From positions 3,534,001 to 3,598,000 of the forward strand of contig NZ_CP032317.1 in NCBI RefSeq assembly GCF_003574965.1: a DNA stretch of 64,000 nt, read 5' to 3'. Shown here in pieces: positions 50,836 to 59,514 of this stretch (position 1 is its first letter; the number at the start of each line of letters is the position of its first letter). The notes below the pieces were generated by a model. It did no database searches and was not told the origin of the DNA. It saw only the letters and a program-made list of their open reading frames with translations. The position numbers were made by a program, and so were the translations under genes. The stretch comes from Hymenobacter oligotrophus (GTDB lineage: Bacteria > Bacteroidota > Bacteroidia > Cytophagales > Hymenobacteraceae).

Positions 50836-50898
50836 ACAGCACACAAGCATCCCTGCCGCGGGGAAACGGCAGGGGTATTTCCCGATGGGGGAAAACTG

Positions 50899-50933
50899 AA
50901 AAACCGCCGCTCCGGCTTGGAGCGGCGGTTTTT
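50899..50933. terminator. bidirectional terminator
   Basis: AAAAACCGCCGCTCC / GGAGCGGCGGTTTTT, 15 bp, loop GGCTT. A second hairpin CCCTGCCG...CGGCAGGG lies just before it (50851). Confidence 0.9.
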
Positions 50934-50955
50934 TGTTGAAGGCTGCGCAAGCGCC

Positions 50956-51291
50956 CTAGGTGCTGTGGTCGTCGTGGCCAATGGCCAGCAAACCGGTGTT
51001 GGCTGCCGAGGCGTTCAGCAGCAGCAGAAACAAGCGCTGCTCAGGCGTATCGGCCAACGGAGTGGCGGGCGTAAGCTGCGGATACCGGTGCAGCAGTAAT
51101 TGCAGCTTCATATTCACGATGCCATTGCTCCAACGGAAATCCTGCCAATGGTCTAATCGTTTCTCGATAATACGCTGGTTTTGCAGGTCCGTGAAGTCGT
51201 CGGCCGATAACTGGCCGGCTTTGGGCAGTTCGGCCAGCCGAGCCGGACTGGGCCTAAGTGCGTCATCTTCCAGCAAGTAAAAATCGAGCAT
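50956..51291 (-). CDS. hypothetical protein, co-translated with the gene upstream
   Basis: 111 residues; no signal peptide. LDFYLLEDDALRPSPARLAE and a helical middle (IEKRLDHWQDFRWSNGIVNM). Its ATG follows the stop codon of the upstream gene with no gap (TAGATG), so the two are translated together. No known family. Its own stop codon TAG lies in ACCTAGGG. Confidence 0.6.
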   Translation of the reverse strand: MLDFYLLEDDALRPSPARLAELPKAGQLSADDFTDLQNQRIIEKRLDHWQDFRWSNGIVNMKLQLLLHRYPQLTPATPLADTPEQRLFLLLLNASAANTGLLAIGHDDHST

Positions 51292-52743
51292 CTACTTCAG
51301 CACAATTTTGTTGAGCTGCAGGGCGGCCGATTTTTTGTTGGGGCGCGTTACCACTACCATGGTTTTGTCGTCGAGCCAAGCGGTAAAGTCCTTCACGTAG
51401 GCCAGTTGCTGGTCGTTGGCTACGTTTAGCCCCAGGGCCTTCGGGGCTGAAACCACGCCCGTAGCGGCGGTTACTTTGCGCCCGAACAGGTCGGACTTGT
51501 TCTGCAGCTTTTCCATCGTTACAATGCTCACTTCGTTGCCGATGGTGGTGGCGCGGTAGCCAATGCCGGTAAAGCTCTCCGCGGCCGGGGCTACCTGGTG
51601 CTTGGCCACGATCTTCTGCCATGTGGGCGACTGAAACTCGTTGTAGCCGAACAGGTGCAGCTCGCGGGCGTGTACCGGCGCGTTTTCGCCTTCTTCGGCT
51701 TTCTTCTCGGCTACTACCACTACGTTTTGGTCGTCGGTGCGCAGCACATCCGAAATGTACACGTCGTCGAGTCGCTTGGCCGAGCCACCGGTGGCTTTGT
51801 TTACCGCGGCCAGGTACTCAGGCGTAAACTTAAATTCCGGCGCAAACTTCATGTCGGTGTTGGCGAAATCGAACTTCACCAGCTTCAGGCTGTAGTAGTC
51901 GCCCGAATTGTAGTCGGCACAAATAGCAGCACCGTAGAGCGTTTTGCCATCGAGCAGGCGCCACTGCGTATCGCGCACCGTTACTTTTTTGCCGCTAAAC
52001 GTGCCACCTACGGCTACCGACATCACTTTTACCTCGGGCTCGGCATCGGCGTAGCGGCGTACCGTCAGCTTCTGATTGTTATCGCTGATCAGGGCCACGT
52101 ACTGCGTGCCGTCGTTGGCCACATACACGGTAGGGGAGAAAAACGAACCTAGGGCCGCAAAGTCGTAGCTGCGGTCCTTCAGCTTATTCAGCTGGCGGTC
52201 GTAGTGCACGGCGTTCAGGGCCTTAATCTGCTCTTCGCGCGTTACGTAGCGGAAGGCTACCAGCTGCGTGCCATCGGGCGAGATGCTGATGCCAGGGCGC
52301 CGTTCGCGCGGGCCGCCTTCGGCTACCTTTTTAGACGGCAGTTTCTGGCCCGTTTTTAAGTCGATGGGCTGTACCAGCAGGTGTTGGCCGGTTTCATCCT
52401 TGTGGTGCAACACCACCAAAGCCTGCTGATCGTTGCGGGCAAAAGCCTCGAGGCTCTCGCCGGCGGCAACCGGAACCGCTGCCGACCACACTTTCTTCAA
52501 GTCGGCGTCGTAGCGCTCCACGGCGTACTCCGAGGCCGAGCGGTGGCTCAGGATGATAAAATCTTTGCTACCGGCTACGGGCAAGGTTTTCACGTGCACG
52601 CGCTGGTTGTAGGGGTCTTCGGTGTGCTCGGGCACGTAGGCAAACGGCGTGGAGCGCACGCGCTGCGCTTCGGCCGCGGGCGCTTGCAGGCACAAGCCAG
52701 CCGCCAAGAGCGCAACCGATAAGTGGAGAAAAGAAAAACGCAC
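51292..52743 (-). CDS. secreted beta-propeller-like protein of unknown function
   Basis: 483 residues from a GTG at 52743, which begins the signal peptide RFSFLHLSVALLAAGLCLQA ending AEAQ. Repeated segments of the type GTQLVAFRYV, GTQYVALISDNN and DKTMVVVTRPN with flanking beta strands suggest a propeller of WD40/PD40 type. No metal or catalytic motif is evident. It sits directly upstream of the small hypothetical gene. Not a recognised family. Confidence 0.65.
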   Translation of the reverse strand: MRFSFLHLSVALLAAGLCLQAPAAEAQRVRSTPFAYVPEHTEDPYNQRVHVKTLPVAGSKDFIILSHRSASEYAVERYDADLKKVWSAAVPVAAGESLEAFARNDQQALVVLHHKDETGQHLLVQPIDLKTGQKLPSKKVAEGGPRERRPGISISPDGTQLVAFRYVTREEQIKALNAVHYDRQLNKLKDRSYDFAALGSFFSPTVYVANDGTQYVALISDNNQKLTVRRYADAEPEVKVMSVAVGGTFSGKKVTVRDTQWRLLDGKTLYGAAICADYNSGDYYSLKLVKFDFANTDMKFAPEFKFTPEYLAAVNKATGGSAKRLDDVYISDVLRTDDQNVVVVAEKKAEEGENAPVHARELHLFGYNEFQSPTWQKIVAKHQVAPAAESFTGIGYRATTIGNEVSIVTMEKLQNKSDLFGRKVTAATGVVSAPKALGLNVANDQQLAYVKDFTAWLDDKTMVVVTRPNKKSAALQLNKIVLK

Positions 52744-52943
52744 GGAATTAATTGGTTTAAAGAGGCTTGTAAGCAAGGCTAAAAAAACTTTCAACTCAAA
52801 GGTATCATTCTGCGCGCCGCCTCCGTACACGCCCCCGCTACCTAACGGTAGAAATCAGTTGTTCACGTTTTCTTAACCCGTTTTTTGTCACCCGTGGCTC
52901 ATCTAAACGTTTGAGCCACCTAGGATTACCCGCCAACAAAGCG

Positions 52944-53099
52944 TAAATTTGCGACCCAATACCGCACTATCAGTCGGCCAAACTGATTGACGCATTTAAG
53001 CTTATCAGTGGGATCCTGCCAGCCAAGCCAACCGGGCTTGGCCAACGTTTAGGCCCAAATTTTGTAGGGGCCTGCTCCCTCCACCTGTCGATTGCTCAC
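52944..53099 (+). promoter_or_regulatory. promoter and structured leader of a small-protein gene
   Basis: TAAATTTG (52944-52951) matches the -7 consensus; no TTTG at proper distance. The following ~145-base leader contains the hairpin CCAAGCC-AACC-GGGCTTGG (near 53025) and AGGCCC...GGGGCCT. The adjacent stretch 52744-52943 shows no gene. Confidence 0.45.
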
Positions 53100-53312
53100 A
53101 TGAAATCTTTTTTACAATTCGTAGTTCTGCTAGCCCTGGTTATTTTAGGTAAGCTTGTTAAGGAGCAAGCCAGCACATCGGTTGCTGCGGCGCCCCAGCC
53201 CACTTACCAACCCGTAAACTCGTTGCACGCCTTTTTTGCCCGGCAGGTAAGTTACTCCGAGGTGCAGAACGGCAACGCCCCCGTTCGAGCGACTACCGTC
53301 TCGATGAACTAA
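53100..53312 (+). CDS. small secreted or membrane-anchored protein
   Basis: 70 residues. N-terminal hydrophobic segment KSFLQFVVLLALVILGKLV, then a polar Ala/Ser/Gln/Pro part with no motif. It has a promoter-like element, a 150-base leader and its own strong terminator, which argues for a real expressed microprotein. Function unknown. Confidence 0.6.
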   Translation: MKSFLQFVVLLALVILGKLVKEQASTSVAAAPQPTYQPVNSLHAFFARQVSYSEVQNGNAPVRATTVSMN

Positions 53313-53318
53313 CATCGC

Positions 53319-53345
53319 AAAACGGCTCCCGTAGCCGTTTTTTTA
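53319..53345 (+). terminator. terminator after the small-protein gene
   Basis: AAAACGGCT / AGCCGTTTT with CCCGT loop followed by seven T in all. Confidence 0.85.
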
Positions 53346-53368
53346 TGCCCGTACTGCGGCGGCTTACT

Positions 53369-55465
53369 TTAGCTGATGCGGCTCCAGTTTACCGCCGTTG
53401 CCGGCAACGACTCGATGTGTCGGCGAATGTTCTGGTTTTCGGCTTTGGCTAGGTTGGGGTCGTCGTTGAGCAGTTCTTGTGCTGCCGCCCGCGATTCCGT
53501 CAGGATTTTCCCATCCTTAGCCAGGTCGGCCACTAGCAAATCGAGCACGCCGCTTTGTTGCGTGCCCATTAGGTCGCCGGGGCCGCGCAGCTTCAGGTCA
53601 ATGTCGGCAATTTCGAAGCCGTTGTTCGTGCGCACCATGGTTTCGAGGCGCGTGCGCGAATCTTTGCTGAGCTTGTAGCCCGACATCAGAATGCAATAGC
53701 TCTGATCGGCACCCCGGCCCACGCGGCCGCGCAGCTGGTGCAGCTGCGAAAGCCCGAACCGCTCGGCCGATTCAATCACCATTACCGAAGCGTTGGGCAC
53801 GTTTACGCCTACCTCGATAACAGTGGTAGCCACCATAATCTGGGTTTCGTTGCGCAGGAAGCGCTGCATTTCGTAGTCCTTGTCGGCGGCGCTCATGCGG
53901 CCGTGCACAATGCTCACCTTGTACTCCGGAAAAGCGCGGGTAATGCTTTCGTAGCCGTCAGTCAGGTCTTTGTACTCGGCCATGGTTTCGCTTTCCTCAA
54001 TCAGCGGGTACACCACGTAGCACTGCCGACCCAGGCGAATTTGCTGGCGCATAAATTCGAACACCTTCAGGCGGTTCGAGTCGAAGCGGTGCACCGTAAC
54101 GATGGGCTTGCGGCCGGCGGGCAGCTCGTCGATTACCGACACGTCCAGGTCGCCGTAGAGCGTCATGGCGAGCGTGCGAGGTATGGGAGTGGCCGTCATC
54201 ACGAGCACGTGCGGAATTACGTGCGGGTTTTTCTGCCACAGCTTGGAGCGCTGCGCCACGCCAAAGCGGTGCTGCTCGTCCATAATCGTCAGCCCTAGGT
54301 TGCGGAACTGCACCACGTCTTCGAGCAGGGCGTGGGTGCCCACCAGCATGTGCAGCTCGCCCGAGCGCAACTGTTCGTGCAATACGCGCCGCTCCGAGGT
54401 GCGGGTGCTGCCTGTAAGCTTGCCAATCTTGATGCCGAGCATGTCGGCAAACTTCTTCAGGCCCTCGTAGTGCTGGTCGGCCAGGATTTCGGTAGGCGCC
54501 ATCATGCACGACTGCGCACCGTTGTCGGCGGCAATCAGCATCGAGATAAACGCCACGATGGTTTTGCCCGAGCCCACGTCGCCCTGCAGTAGGCGGTTCA
54601 TCTGCTTGCCGGCCGTGAAATCCTTGTAGATATCGTGAATTACCCGCTTCTGCGCCATCGTCAGATCGAAGGGCAGCACGTTCTTGTAGAAGTGCGTAAG
54701 CGTGGGCACCTTATCGAAGATTTGCCCGGCCAGCTCCACCTTTCGCTCGGTTTTCTGGCGCAGCAGCTTCAGCTGAATGTAAAACAGCTCCTCAAACTTC
54801 AGCCGGAAGCGGGCAGCCTGCAGCAAATCGGCACTTTGCGGAAAGTGAATTTGCTGCATGGCCTCGGCCTTGGGCATCAACGCGTAGCGCTGAATAAGCT
54901 CGCCCGAAAGCGTTTCGTGGAAGTGCGGCGCGGCCAGCTTCAGCAGCTGCGCCATCAGCTTGCCTATGCCCTTGGTATCGAGGTTGAAGTTGCGGAGCTT
55001 ATCGGTGCTGGAGTACACCGGTTGCAAAAACGAGGCCCCGGGCTTCACTTCCGACACTTCCTCGAGCTCGGGGTGGGCTATCTGCGGCTTGCCATTGAAC
55101 AACGTCGGCTTGCCGAAGACAATGTATTCCTGGTGGTTTTTCAGCCACTTCTCAAACCACTTCACGCCCTTAAACCACACCAGCTCTACCTCGCCGCTTG
55201 CATCTTGCGCTTTGGCCACGAGGCGCTGCTTGCGGCCTTCGCCCAGTAGCTCCTTGGTGCGCACGGTAGCCTTCACCTGCACCATGGGCAGGTCGTCGTG
55301 CAGGTCGCACACGTTGTAGAACTGCGTGCGGTCGAGGTAGCGGAAAGGGTAATGCTGCACCAAGTCGCCGTACGTGAACAAGTTCAGCTCTTTGGCCAGC
55401 ACGTCGGCCCGCCGCGTATCCATACCGCGGAGCAGGGCAATTTTGGTGTTGAAGAAATTACTCAT
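53369..55465 (-). CDS. recG: ATP-dependent DNA helicase RecG
   Basis: 698 residues from the ATG at 55465 (SNFFNTKIALLRG). Branch-migrating helicase that rescues stalled forks. An N-terminal wedge domain (~60-170), helicase motif I GDVGSGKTIVAF, motif II DEQHRFG, TATPIPRTLAMTLYGD, and the C-terminal QLHQLRGRVGRG motif VI are visible. Upstream extension to 55525 would run into the inverted repeat at 55473. Confidence 0.95.
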   Translation of the reverse strand: MSNFFNTKIALLRGMDTRRADVLAKELNLFTYGDLVQHYPFRYLDRTQFYNVCDLHDDLPMVQVKATVRTKELLGEGRKQRLVAKAQDASGEVELVWFKGVKWFEKWLKNHQEYIVFGKPTLFNGKPQIAHPELEEVSEVKPGASFLQPVYSSTDKLRNFNLDTKGIGKLMAQLLKLAAPHFHETLSGELIQRYALMPKAEAMQQIHFPQSADLLQAARFRLKFEELFYIQLKLLRQKTERKVELAGQIFDKVPTLTHFYKNVLPFDLTMAQKRVIHDIYKDFTAGKQMNRLLQGDVGSGKTIVAFISMLIAADNGAQSCMMAPTEILADQHYEGLKKFADMLGIKIGKLTGSTRTSERRVLHEQLRSGELHMLVGTHALLEDVVQFRNLGLTIMDEQHRFGVAQRSKLWQKNPHVIPHVLVMTATPIPRTLAMTLYGDLDVSVIDELPAGRKPIVTVHRFDSNRLKVFEFMRQQIRLGRQCYVVYPLIEESETMAEYKDLTDGYESITRAFPEYKVSIVHGRMSAADKDYEMQRFLRNETQIMVATTVIEVGVNVPNASVMVIESAERFGLSQLHQLRGRVGRGADQSYCILMSGYKLSKDSRTRLETMVRTNNGFEIADIDLKLRGPGDLMGTQQSGVLDLLVADLAKDGKILTESRAAAQELLNDDPNLAKAENQNIRRHIESLPATAVNWSRIS

Positions 55466-55472
55466 TGAGTCA

Positions 55473-55560
55473 ATTATCAATGATGAGTGAACAATGAGCA
55501 ATGGGTGGTCGTGATCCGAACCCATTGCTCATTGTTCACTCATCATTGTTCATTGATAAT
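55473..55560. repeat. AATGAGTGAAC-type intergenic inverted repeat
   Basis: Left arm 55473-55506 (ATTATCAATGATGAGTGAAC and on) and right arm 55520-55560 are complementary apart from a short insertion. The right arm covers the last three codons and the stop of gldD. Confidence 0.85.
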
Positions 55561-56131
55561 GCAGCGTATTGACGAGGTGTACGATGTCCTCTTTCACGTA
55601 GTCGATAACCGGGGCCAGCGAGTCGTTGGCTACGGCCGTGCGGAAATACAGCGCCCCCCGGAAGAAATGCTTGGTGGAGTCGGTGGTGTAGAACTGAAAT
55701 TGGCTGGGCACTTCGCCACTTAACTCGAACACCGTCACTTGCTTGCCGTCGGGCGTTTTCAGCACGTTTTCCTCAATGGCCGAGGCTTTGATCTGGTGCT
55801 TGCCCGTGAGCTTGCGCGCATCCTCCAGCATCTTGTTAAAGAGCTTGGGGTTGTTCTGGATGTTGGTGTAGGTAATCTGTACGTTGGCGCGCAACGTGGG
55901 GTAGTTCACGTTGATCCAGTGCGGCTGAGCCAGGTACGATGAATCGCGCAAAATGCGGGCATGCTTCGAATACTCAAACCGGTACGGATGGCCAGCCGGC
56001 AGCTGCTGGTAAGCATGCGGCGGCAAATCGATGCGGTTGTAGCCTTTGGGCTTGGGCGTGTAATCGGGGGCAGTGTTGCAGCCCGAAAGCAGCAAACCGA
56101 CAATTAGCAGCGCGCAGGAGGAGCGGAGCAC
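55550..56131 (-). CDS. gldD: gliding motility lipoprotein GldD
   Basis: 193 residues from a GTG at 56131 (a TTG at 56155 is also in frame but lies at the predicted transcription start, TAATTTTG at 56165-56158). Lipobox LLLSGC, then [20 protein letters not shown] and [24 protein letters not shown]-like [18 protein letters not shown], characteristic of GldD. It belongs to the gliding/type IX secretion apparatus. In Flavobacterium it lies beside gldE and ssb; here ssb is next but no gldE is between. Confidence 0.85.
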   Translation of the reverse strand: MLRSSCALLIVGLLLSGCNTAPDYTPKPKGYNRIDLPPHAYQQLPAGHPYRFEYSKHARILRDSSYLAQPHWINVNYPTLRANVQITYTNIQNNPKLFNKMLEDARKLTGKHQIKASAIEENVLKTPDGKQVTVFELSGEVPSQFQFYTTDSTKHFFRGALYFRTAVANDSLAPVIDYVKEDIVHLVNTLHYQ

Positions 56132-56201
56132 AGGCAGCAGGAGAGAAGGTGACAAACCAAAATTACGCGAAGTAGTGCGGAGTACGCCCTAGGTACCCAG
56201 C

Positions 56202-56237
56202 CGCTAGTCGATACCAAGACGCTAGTCGATACCAAGA
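56202..56237. repeat. 18-bp tandem duplication
   Basis: CGCTAGTCGATACCAAGA occurs twice in direct succession (56202-56219, 56220-56237) in the ssb-gldD gap. Confidence 0.9.
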
Positions 56238-56288
56238 GCTAAACTTACCTAAGGCAACGACCCGGCCAAGCACATGCATCAACGCAAA

Positions 56289-56317
56289 CCGCCCCAGCCA
56301 ACGCATGACTGGGGCGG
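56289..56317 (-). terminator. terminator after ssb
   Basis: CCGCCCCAG / CTGGGGCGG, 9 bp, 11-base loop, 23 bases past the ssb stop on the minus strand. Confidence 0.7.
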
Positions 56318-56339
56318 CTTATGCCAATGAACAGTGAGC

Positions 56340-56780
56340 TTAGAACGGCAGTTCGTTGAGCTCTGGCTCTTGGCGGAAGGTGTTTGGCTCGGCCGCATTG
56401 CTAGCTGAACCAGTGGCTTGATTACTCGGCTGCTCGTTGTGGCCGCGGCCGCCGCTGCCCAGCATCGTGATTTCGTCGGCCACAATTTCCGTTACGTAGC
56501 GGGTTTGCTGGTCTTTGTCTTGGTACTGGCGGGTGCGGATCTTGCCCTCCACGTACACCTGCTGGCCTTTTTTGATGTACTTCTCTACGGTTTCGGCCAG
56601 GCCACGCCAAGCCACCACGTTGTGCCACTCGGTGCGCTCCACGCGGTTGCCTTGTTTGTCCTTGTAGAACTCGTTGGTAGCCAAGCGGAACTGTGCTACC
56701 GTGCTGCCGCCCTCAAGGTGGCGCACTTCGGGGTCGGTACCTAGGTGGCCGATCAGGATAACTTTGTTTACGCTCGACAT
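56340..56780 (-). CDS. ssb: single-stranded DNA-binding protein
   Basis: 146 residues from the ATG at 56780 (SSVNKVILIGHLGTDPEVRH). The OB fold (~1-105) includes AQFRLATNEFYKDKQGNRVE and WHNVVAWRGLAETVEKYIKK. A short disordered Gly/Asn/Ser linker and the acidic tip ELNELPF for partner binding follow. One of the usual Bacteroidota SSBs; mutY lies upstream and gldD downstream on the same strand. Confidence 0.95.
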   Translation of the reverse strand: MSSVNKVILIGHLGTDPEVRHLEGGSTVAQFRLATNEFYKDKQGNRVERTEWHNVVAWRGLAETVEKYIKKGQQVYVEGKIRTRQYQDKDQQTRYVTEIVADEITMLGSGGRGHNEQPSNQATGSASNAAEPNTFRQEPELNELPF

Positions 56781-56869
56781 AATCTTCTGTTTGTCTTGTT
56801 GAAACGAGCAATCAACCGGTGCTAATTGCACTACAATATCTAAAATTATTAGCTAAAGAGCAAATGGCT

Positions 56870-57970
56870 TTAGTTGCGAAGAATGCCCTTTTTGTTCAGG
56901 TAATTGGAGATAATTACCGGCTTTGGCAATTCGTCCATTTGCTCGGCTGCATAGGCCTCTAGGCCAGTCTGCTTAAGCACGTCATCAGCAAGCGGCGCGT
57001 CCAACCAAAGTTCATGGAAACAGGCCTCCACCTTCTGGTGGCTAAGCGCGTGCCGCAATGCCGCTGCCGGCTCGCTCACGCGGTTGGTGGCAACCTGCGC
57101 ACCTAGGGCTTCGAGTTCAGTTACAAGGGCCTGAGGGGGCAAGGCCGCCTCGGGCGTTTCGGTCAGGTAAAAATCGTAAAGGCTGTGCCAAATATCCTTG
57201 CCCGTACGTTTGCGCAGGTACACTTGCCCGCCGTAGCGCAGCACTAAGTAGTGGAAATAGCGCGTGCGGCCAGCTTTGGCTTTGCTCTTGACGGGTAATT
57301 GCTGCACCATGCCGTGCTGAAAAGCAAAGCACTGCTCGCGCACCGGGCAAAACAAGCAGTCGGGGTTGGTAGGCGTGCACTGAATGGCGCCGAACTCCAT
57401 AATGGCCTGGTTGTAGTCGGCGGGCTCCTCCACCGAAATCAGCTGATCGGCCAAGTGCTGAAACTCTTTGCGCGCCGATGGCTGGGCAATGTCGGTGGTG
57501 AGGCCAAACACCCGCGCCAGTACGCGGTACACGTTGCCATCGAGCACCGCCACCCGTTCGCCAAACGCAAACGAAGCAATGGCGGCTGCCGTGTAGGGGC
57601 CTATTCCGCGCAACTTTACCAACCCGGCGTAGCTACCCGGAAACTGGCCGGCGTACTCGTTTACTACTTGCTGGGCCGTAATGCGCATGTTGCGAGCCCG
57701 GGAGTAGTACCCCAGGCCTTGCCATAGCCGCAACACCTCCTGCTCCGGCGCAGCGGCAAGGTCGTGCACGGTGGGGTAGGCCGCCAAAAAACGCTCGTAA
57801 TAAGGCAGGCCCTGCTGCACGCGGGTTTGCTGTAAGATTATCTCCGACAGCCAGATAGCATACGGGTCTTGGGTATGGCGCCAAGGTAAGTCGCGGCGGT
57901 GCCGCGGGTACCAGTCCAATAATGCCTCGGCAAAAAACGGATGAGCTTGATGCGGCGAAGTGTTGATCAA
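56870..57970 (-). CDS. mutY: A/G-specific adenine glycosylase MutY
   Basis: 366 residues; the only suitable start seems to be a TTG at 57970 since no ATG or GTG is nearby upstream. Removes adenine opposite 8-oxoguanine. SEIILQQTRVQQGLPYY, LRGIGPYTAAAIASFAFG (helix-hairpin-helix) with the following catalytic Asp in VAVLDGNVYR, and a canonical 4Fe-4S loop C-x6-C-x2-C-x5-C (CTPTNPDCLFCPVREQC) are complete, plus a C-terminal NUDIX-like domain (~235-350). Divergent from the HU gene. Confidence 0.94.
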   Translation of the reverse strand: MINTSPHQAHPFFAEALLDWYPRHRRDLPWRHTQDPYAIWLSEIILQQTRVQQGLPYYERFLAAYPTVHDLAAAPEQEVLRLWQGLGYYSRARNMRITAQQVVNEYAGQFPGSYAGLVKLRGIGPYTAAAIASFAFGERVAVLDGNVYRVLARVFGLTTDIAQPSARKEFQHLADQLISVEEPADYNQAIMEFGAIQCTPTNPDCLFCPVREQCFAFQHGMVQQLPVKSKAKAGRTRYFHYLVLRYGGQVYLRKRTGKDIWHSLYDFYLTETPEAALPPQALVTELEALGAQVATNRVSEPAAALRHALSHQKVEACFHELWLDAPLADDVLKQTGLEAYAAEQMDELPKPVIISNYLNKKGILRN

Positions 57971-58030
57971 CGTGTTGATTATTAATATATTGCCATCAAT
58001 AGCCTGTATTCACGGTATTTGGCAATTGCA

Positions 58031-58061
58031 TTTGTAAAACCAAAAAACGGGACTACCTTTG
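58031..58061 (+). promoter_or_regulatory. near-perfect Bacteroidota promoter of the HU gene
   Basis: TTTG (58031-58034), 19 bases, TACCTTTG (58054-58061). The best consensus match seen in the window, fitting a highly expressed nucleoid protein. The leader is about 80 bases, AT-rich. Confidence 0.8.
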
Positions 58062-58149
58062 TGGCCCGAAATGCCTACCGGGCAAGGGCTTACGGGTTTT
58101 TAACAGCTTTTTGCCTATTCTTTTTTTCACTTTTCAGGTTCCTAATACA

Positions 58150-58458
58150 GTGACCAAAGCAGAAGTAATTGCCGAGATTGCCGAGAAGACCGGCATTGAG
58201 AAAACCGACGTGTCTGCAACCGTTGAGGCTTTCTTCAAAGTGGTGAAGGATTCGATGGCCAACGGCAACAACATCTACGTGCGTGGCTTCGGTAGCTTCG
58301 TAAACAAGAAGCGGGCCCGGAAAGTAGCCCGTAACATTTCGAAAAATACCTCGATCATCATCGACGAGCACTTCATCCCGAGCTTCAAACCGTCGAAGAC
58401 CTTCATCAGCAAAATCAAAAACAGCAAGAAGGTAAAAGAGCAGCCGGTACAGGCCTAA
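58150..58458 (+). CDS. HU/IHF-family DNA-binding protein
   Basis: 102 residues from a GTG at 58150 (TKAEVIAEIAEKTGIEKTDV). The two N-terminal helices, the beta arm (NIYVRGFGSFVNKKRARKVA, RNISKNTSIIIDEHFIPSFK) and a Lys-rich tail are typical of the family; the arm lacks the exact RNP-proline tip of classic HU (ISKNTSIIID). Bends and compacts DNA. Confidence 0.9.
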   Translation: MTKAEVIAEIAEKTGIEKTDVSATVEAFFKVVKDSMANGNNIYVRGFGSFVNKKRARKVARNISKNTSIIIDEHFIPSFKPSKTFISKIKNSKKVKEQPVQA

Positions 58459-58554
58459 GGCTTAAAACCGCTCGGTTCTTTGTAAACTTGCCGGCGCCGC
58501 CGAGCTGGTCTGCCCCGAAAGCAGCAGCCCGGCGGCCGCCTTTTTCTTCTGCTT

Positions 58555-59466
58555 ATGGCTACTGGCCGCTCTTCTTTTTCGCCCCAACTGCTCATTCTCA
58601 TCCTGGCTGCCGCGGTGGTAGCAGGGTTGTTTTTGCTGCCCAAAGGTGTGGTGAAACCCAAGGAAGGCAAAGGCGAAGCCGCCCGCGATGCTGCGGCCAC
58701 CAGCGCCCCCAATGGCGGTGGCCCCAACACCAACGGCTCCAAAACCGAAGCTTCCTCGGGGCCCGTGCCGGCCAGCCAGGGCGTTACGGCGCAGCAGCAG
58801 CCGCACACCATGGCCTCGGCCGAGCAACGCAAGGGCCTGAACACCCTTGTGGCTCGTTACCGGACGGCGCAGGGCGCTGCCAAGCTCACGGTAGCCACCG
58901 ATCTGGCCAAGCAGTACCAATCGGTACAACGCTTCGACAGTGCTGGTTACTACTACGAGCAGGTAGCCCAAGCCAAGCCCGGTGAGCAAGCCTGGAAGCG
59001 CGCCGCAGATCAGTACTTCGAAGCCTACAGCTTTGCGGCTACCGAGGAGCGCGCCAAAATGCTAGGCGGCAAAGCCCGCGAGCTGTACGAGAAGGTGCTG
59101 AAGCAGAACCCCCAGAACCTTGATGCCAAAACGAACCTAGGGATGGCGCTGATGGCCAGCGAAAACCCCGTGCAGGGCATCATGATGCTGCGCGAGGTGC
59201 TGGCCGCCGACCCCAAGAACGAAAAGGCGCTTTACAACCTAGGAATTCTGGCATTGCAAAGCAACCAGCCTGATAAGGCAGTGGAGCGGTTTGAGGAATT
59301 GGCGAAGGTAAATCCCAAGAACGTGAACGGATTGTTCTACTTGGGCGTATCCTTGGCACAATCCGGCAAAAAGGAACAAGCCCGGCAGACTTTCCAAAAG
59401 GTCAAAAGCCTCAGCAACGACCCCGGGCTGCTGACCTCGGTAAACGAAGAACTCCAGAAACTATAG
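58555..59466 (+). CDS. membrane-anchored tetratricopeptide repeat protein
   Basis: 303 residues. Basic start, one hydrophobic helix (QLLILILAAAVVAGLFLLP), a Gly/Asn/Ser-rich linker (~40-85), then TPR units (LDAKTNLGMALMASENPVQG, EKALYNLGILALQSNQPDKA, VNGLFYLGVSLAQSGKKEQA). It lies between HU and rng as in many Bacteroidota; a link with RNA or ribosome metabolism is guessed from position only. Confidence 0.8.
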   Translation: MATGRSSFSPQLLILILAAAVVAGLFLLPKGVVKPKEGKGEAARDAAATSAPNGGGPNTNGSKTEASSGPVPASQGVTAQQQPHTMASAEQRKGLNTLVARYRTAQGAAKLTVATDLAKQYQSVQRFDSAGYYYEQVAQAKPGEQAWKRAADQYFEAYSFAATEERAKMLGGKARELYEKVLKQNPQNLDAKTNLGMALMASENPVQGIMMLREVLAADPKNEKALYNLGILALQSNQPDKAVERFEELAKVNPKNVNGLFYLGVSLAQSGKKEQARQTFQKVKSLSNDPGLLTSVNEELQKL

Positions 59467-59514
59467 CGCAAGCTATTTTCGAAATCAACCACTTAACCTT
59501 AAACCATAAATCTC

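Noticed and set aside
18679-50958. TAG in CCTAGG as recoded (readthrough) stop
   Set aside because: Each stop is at the expected protein end, and downstream sequence in frame shows no further domain.
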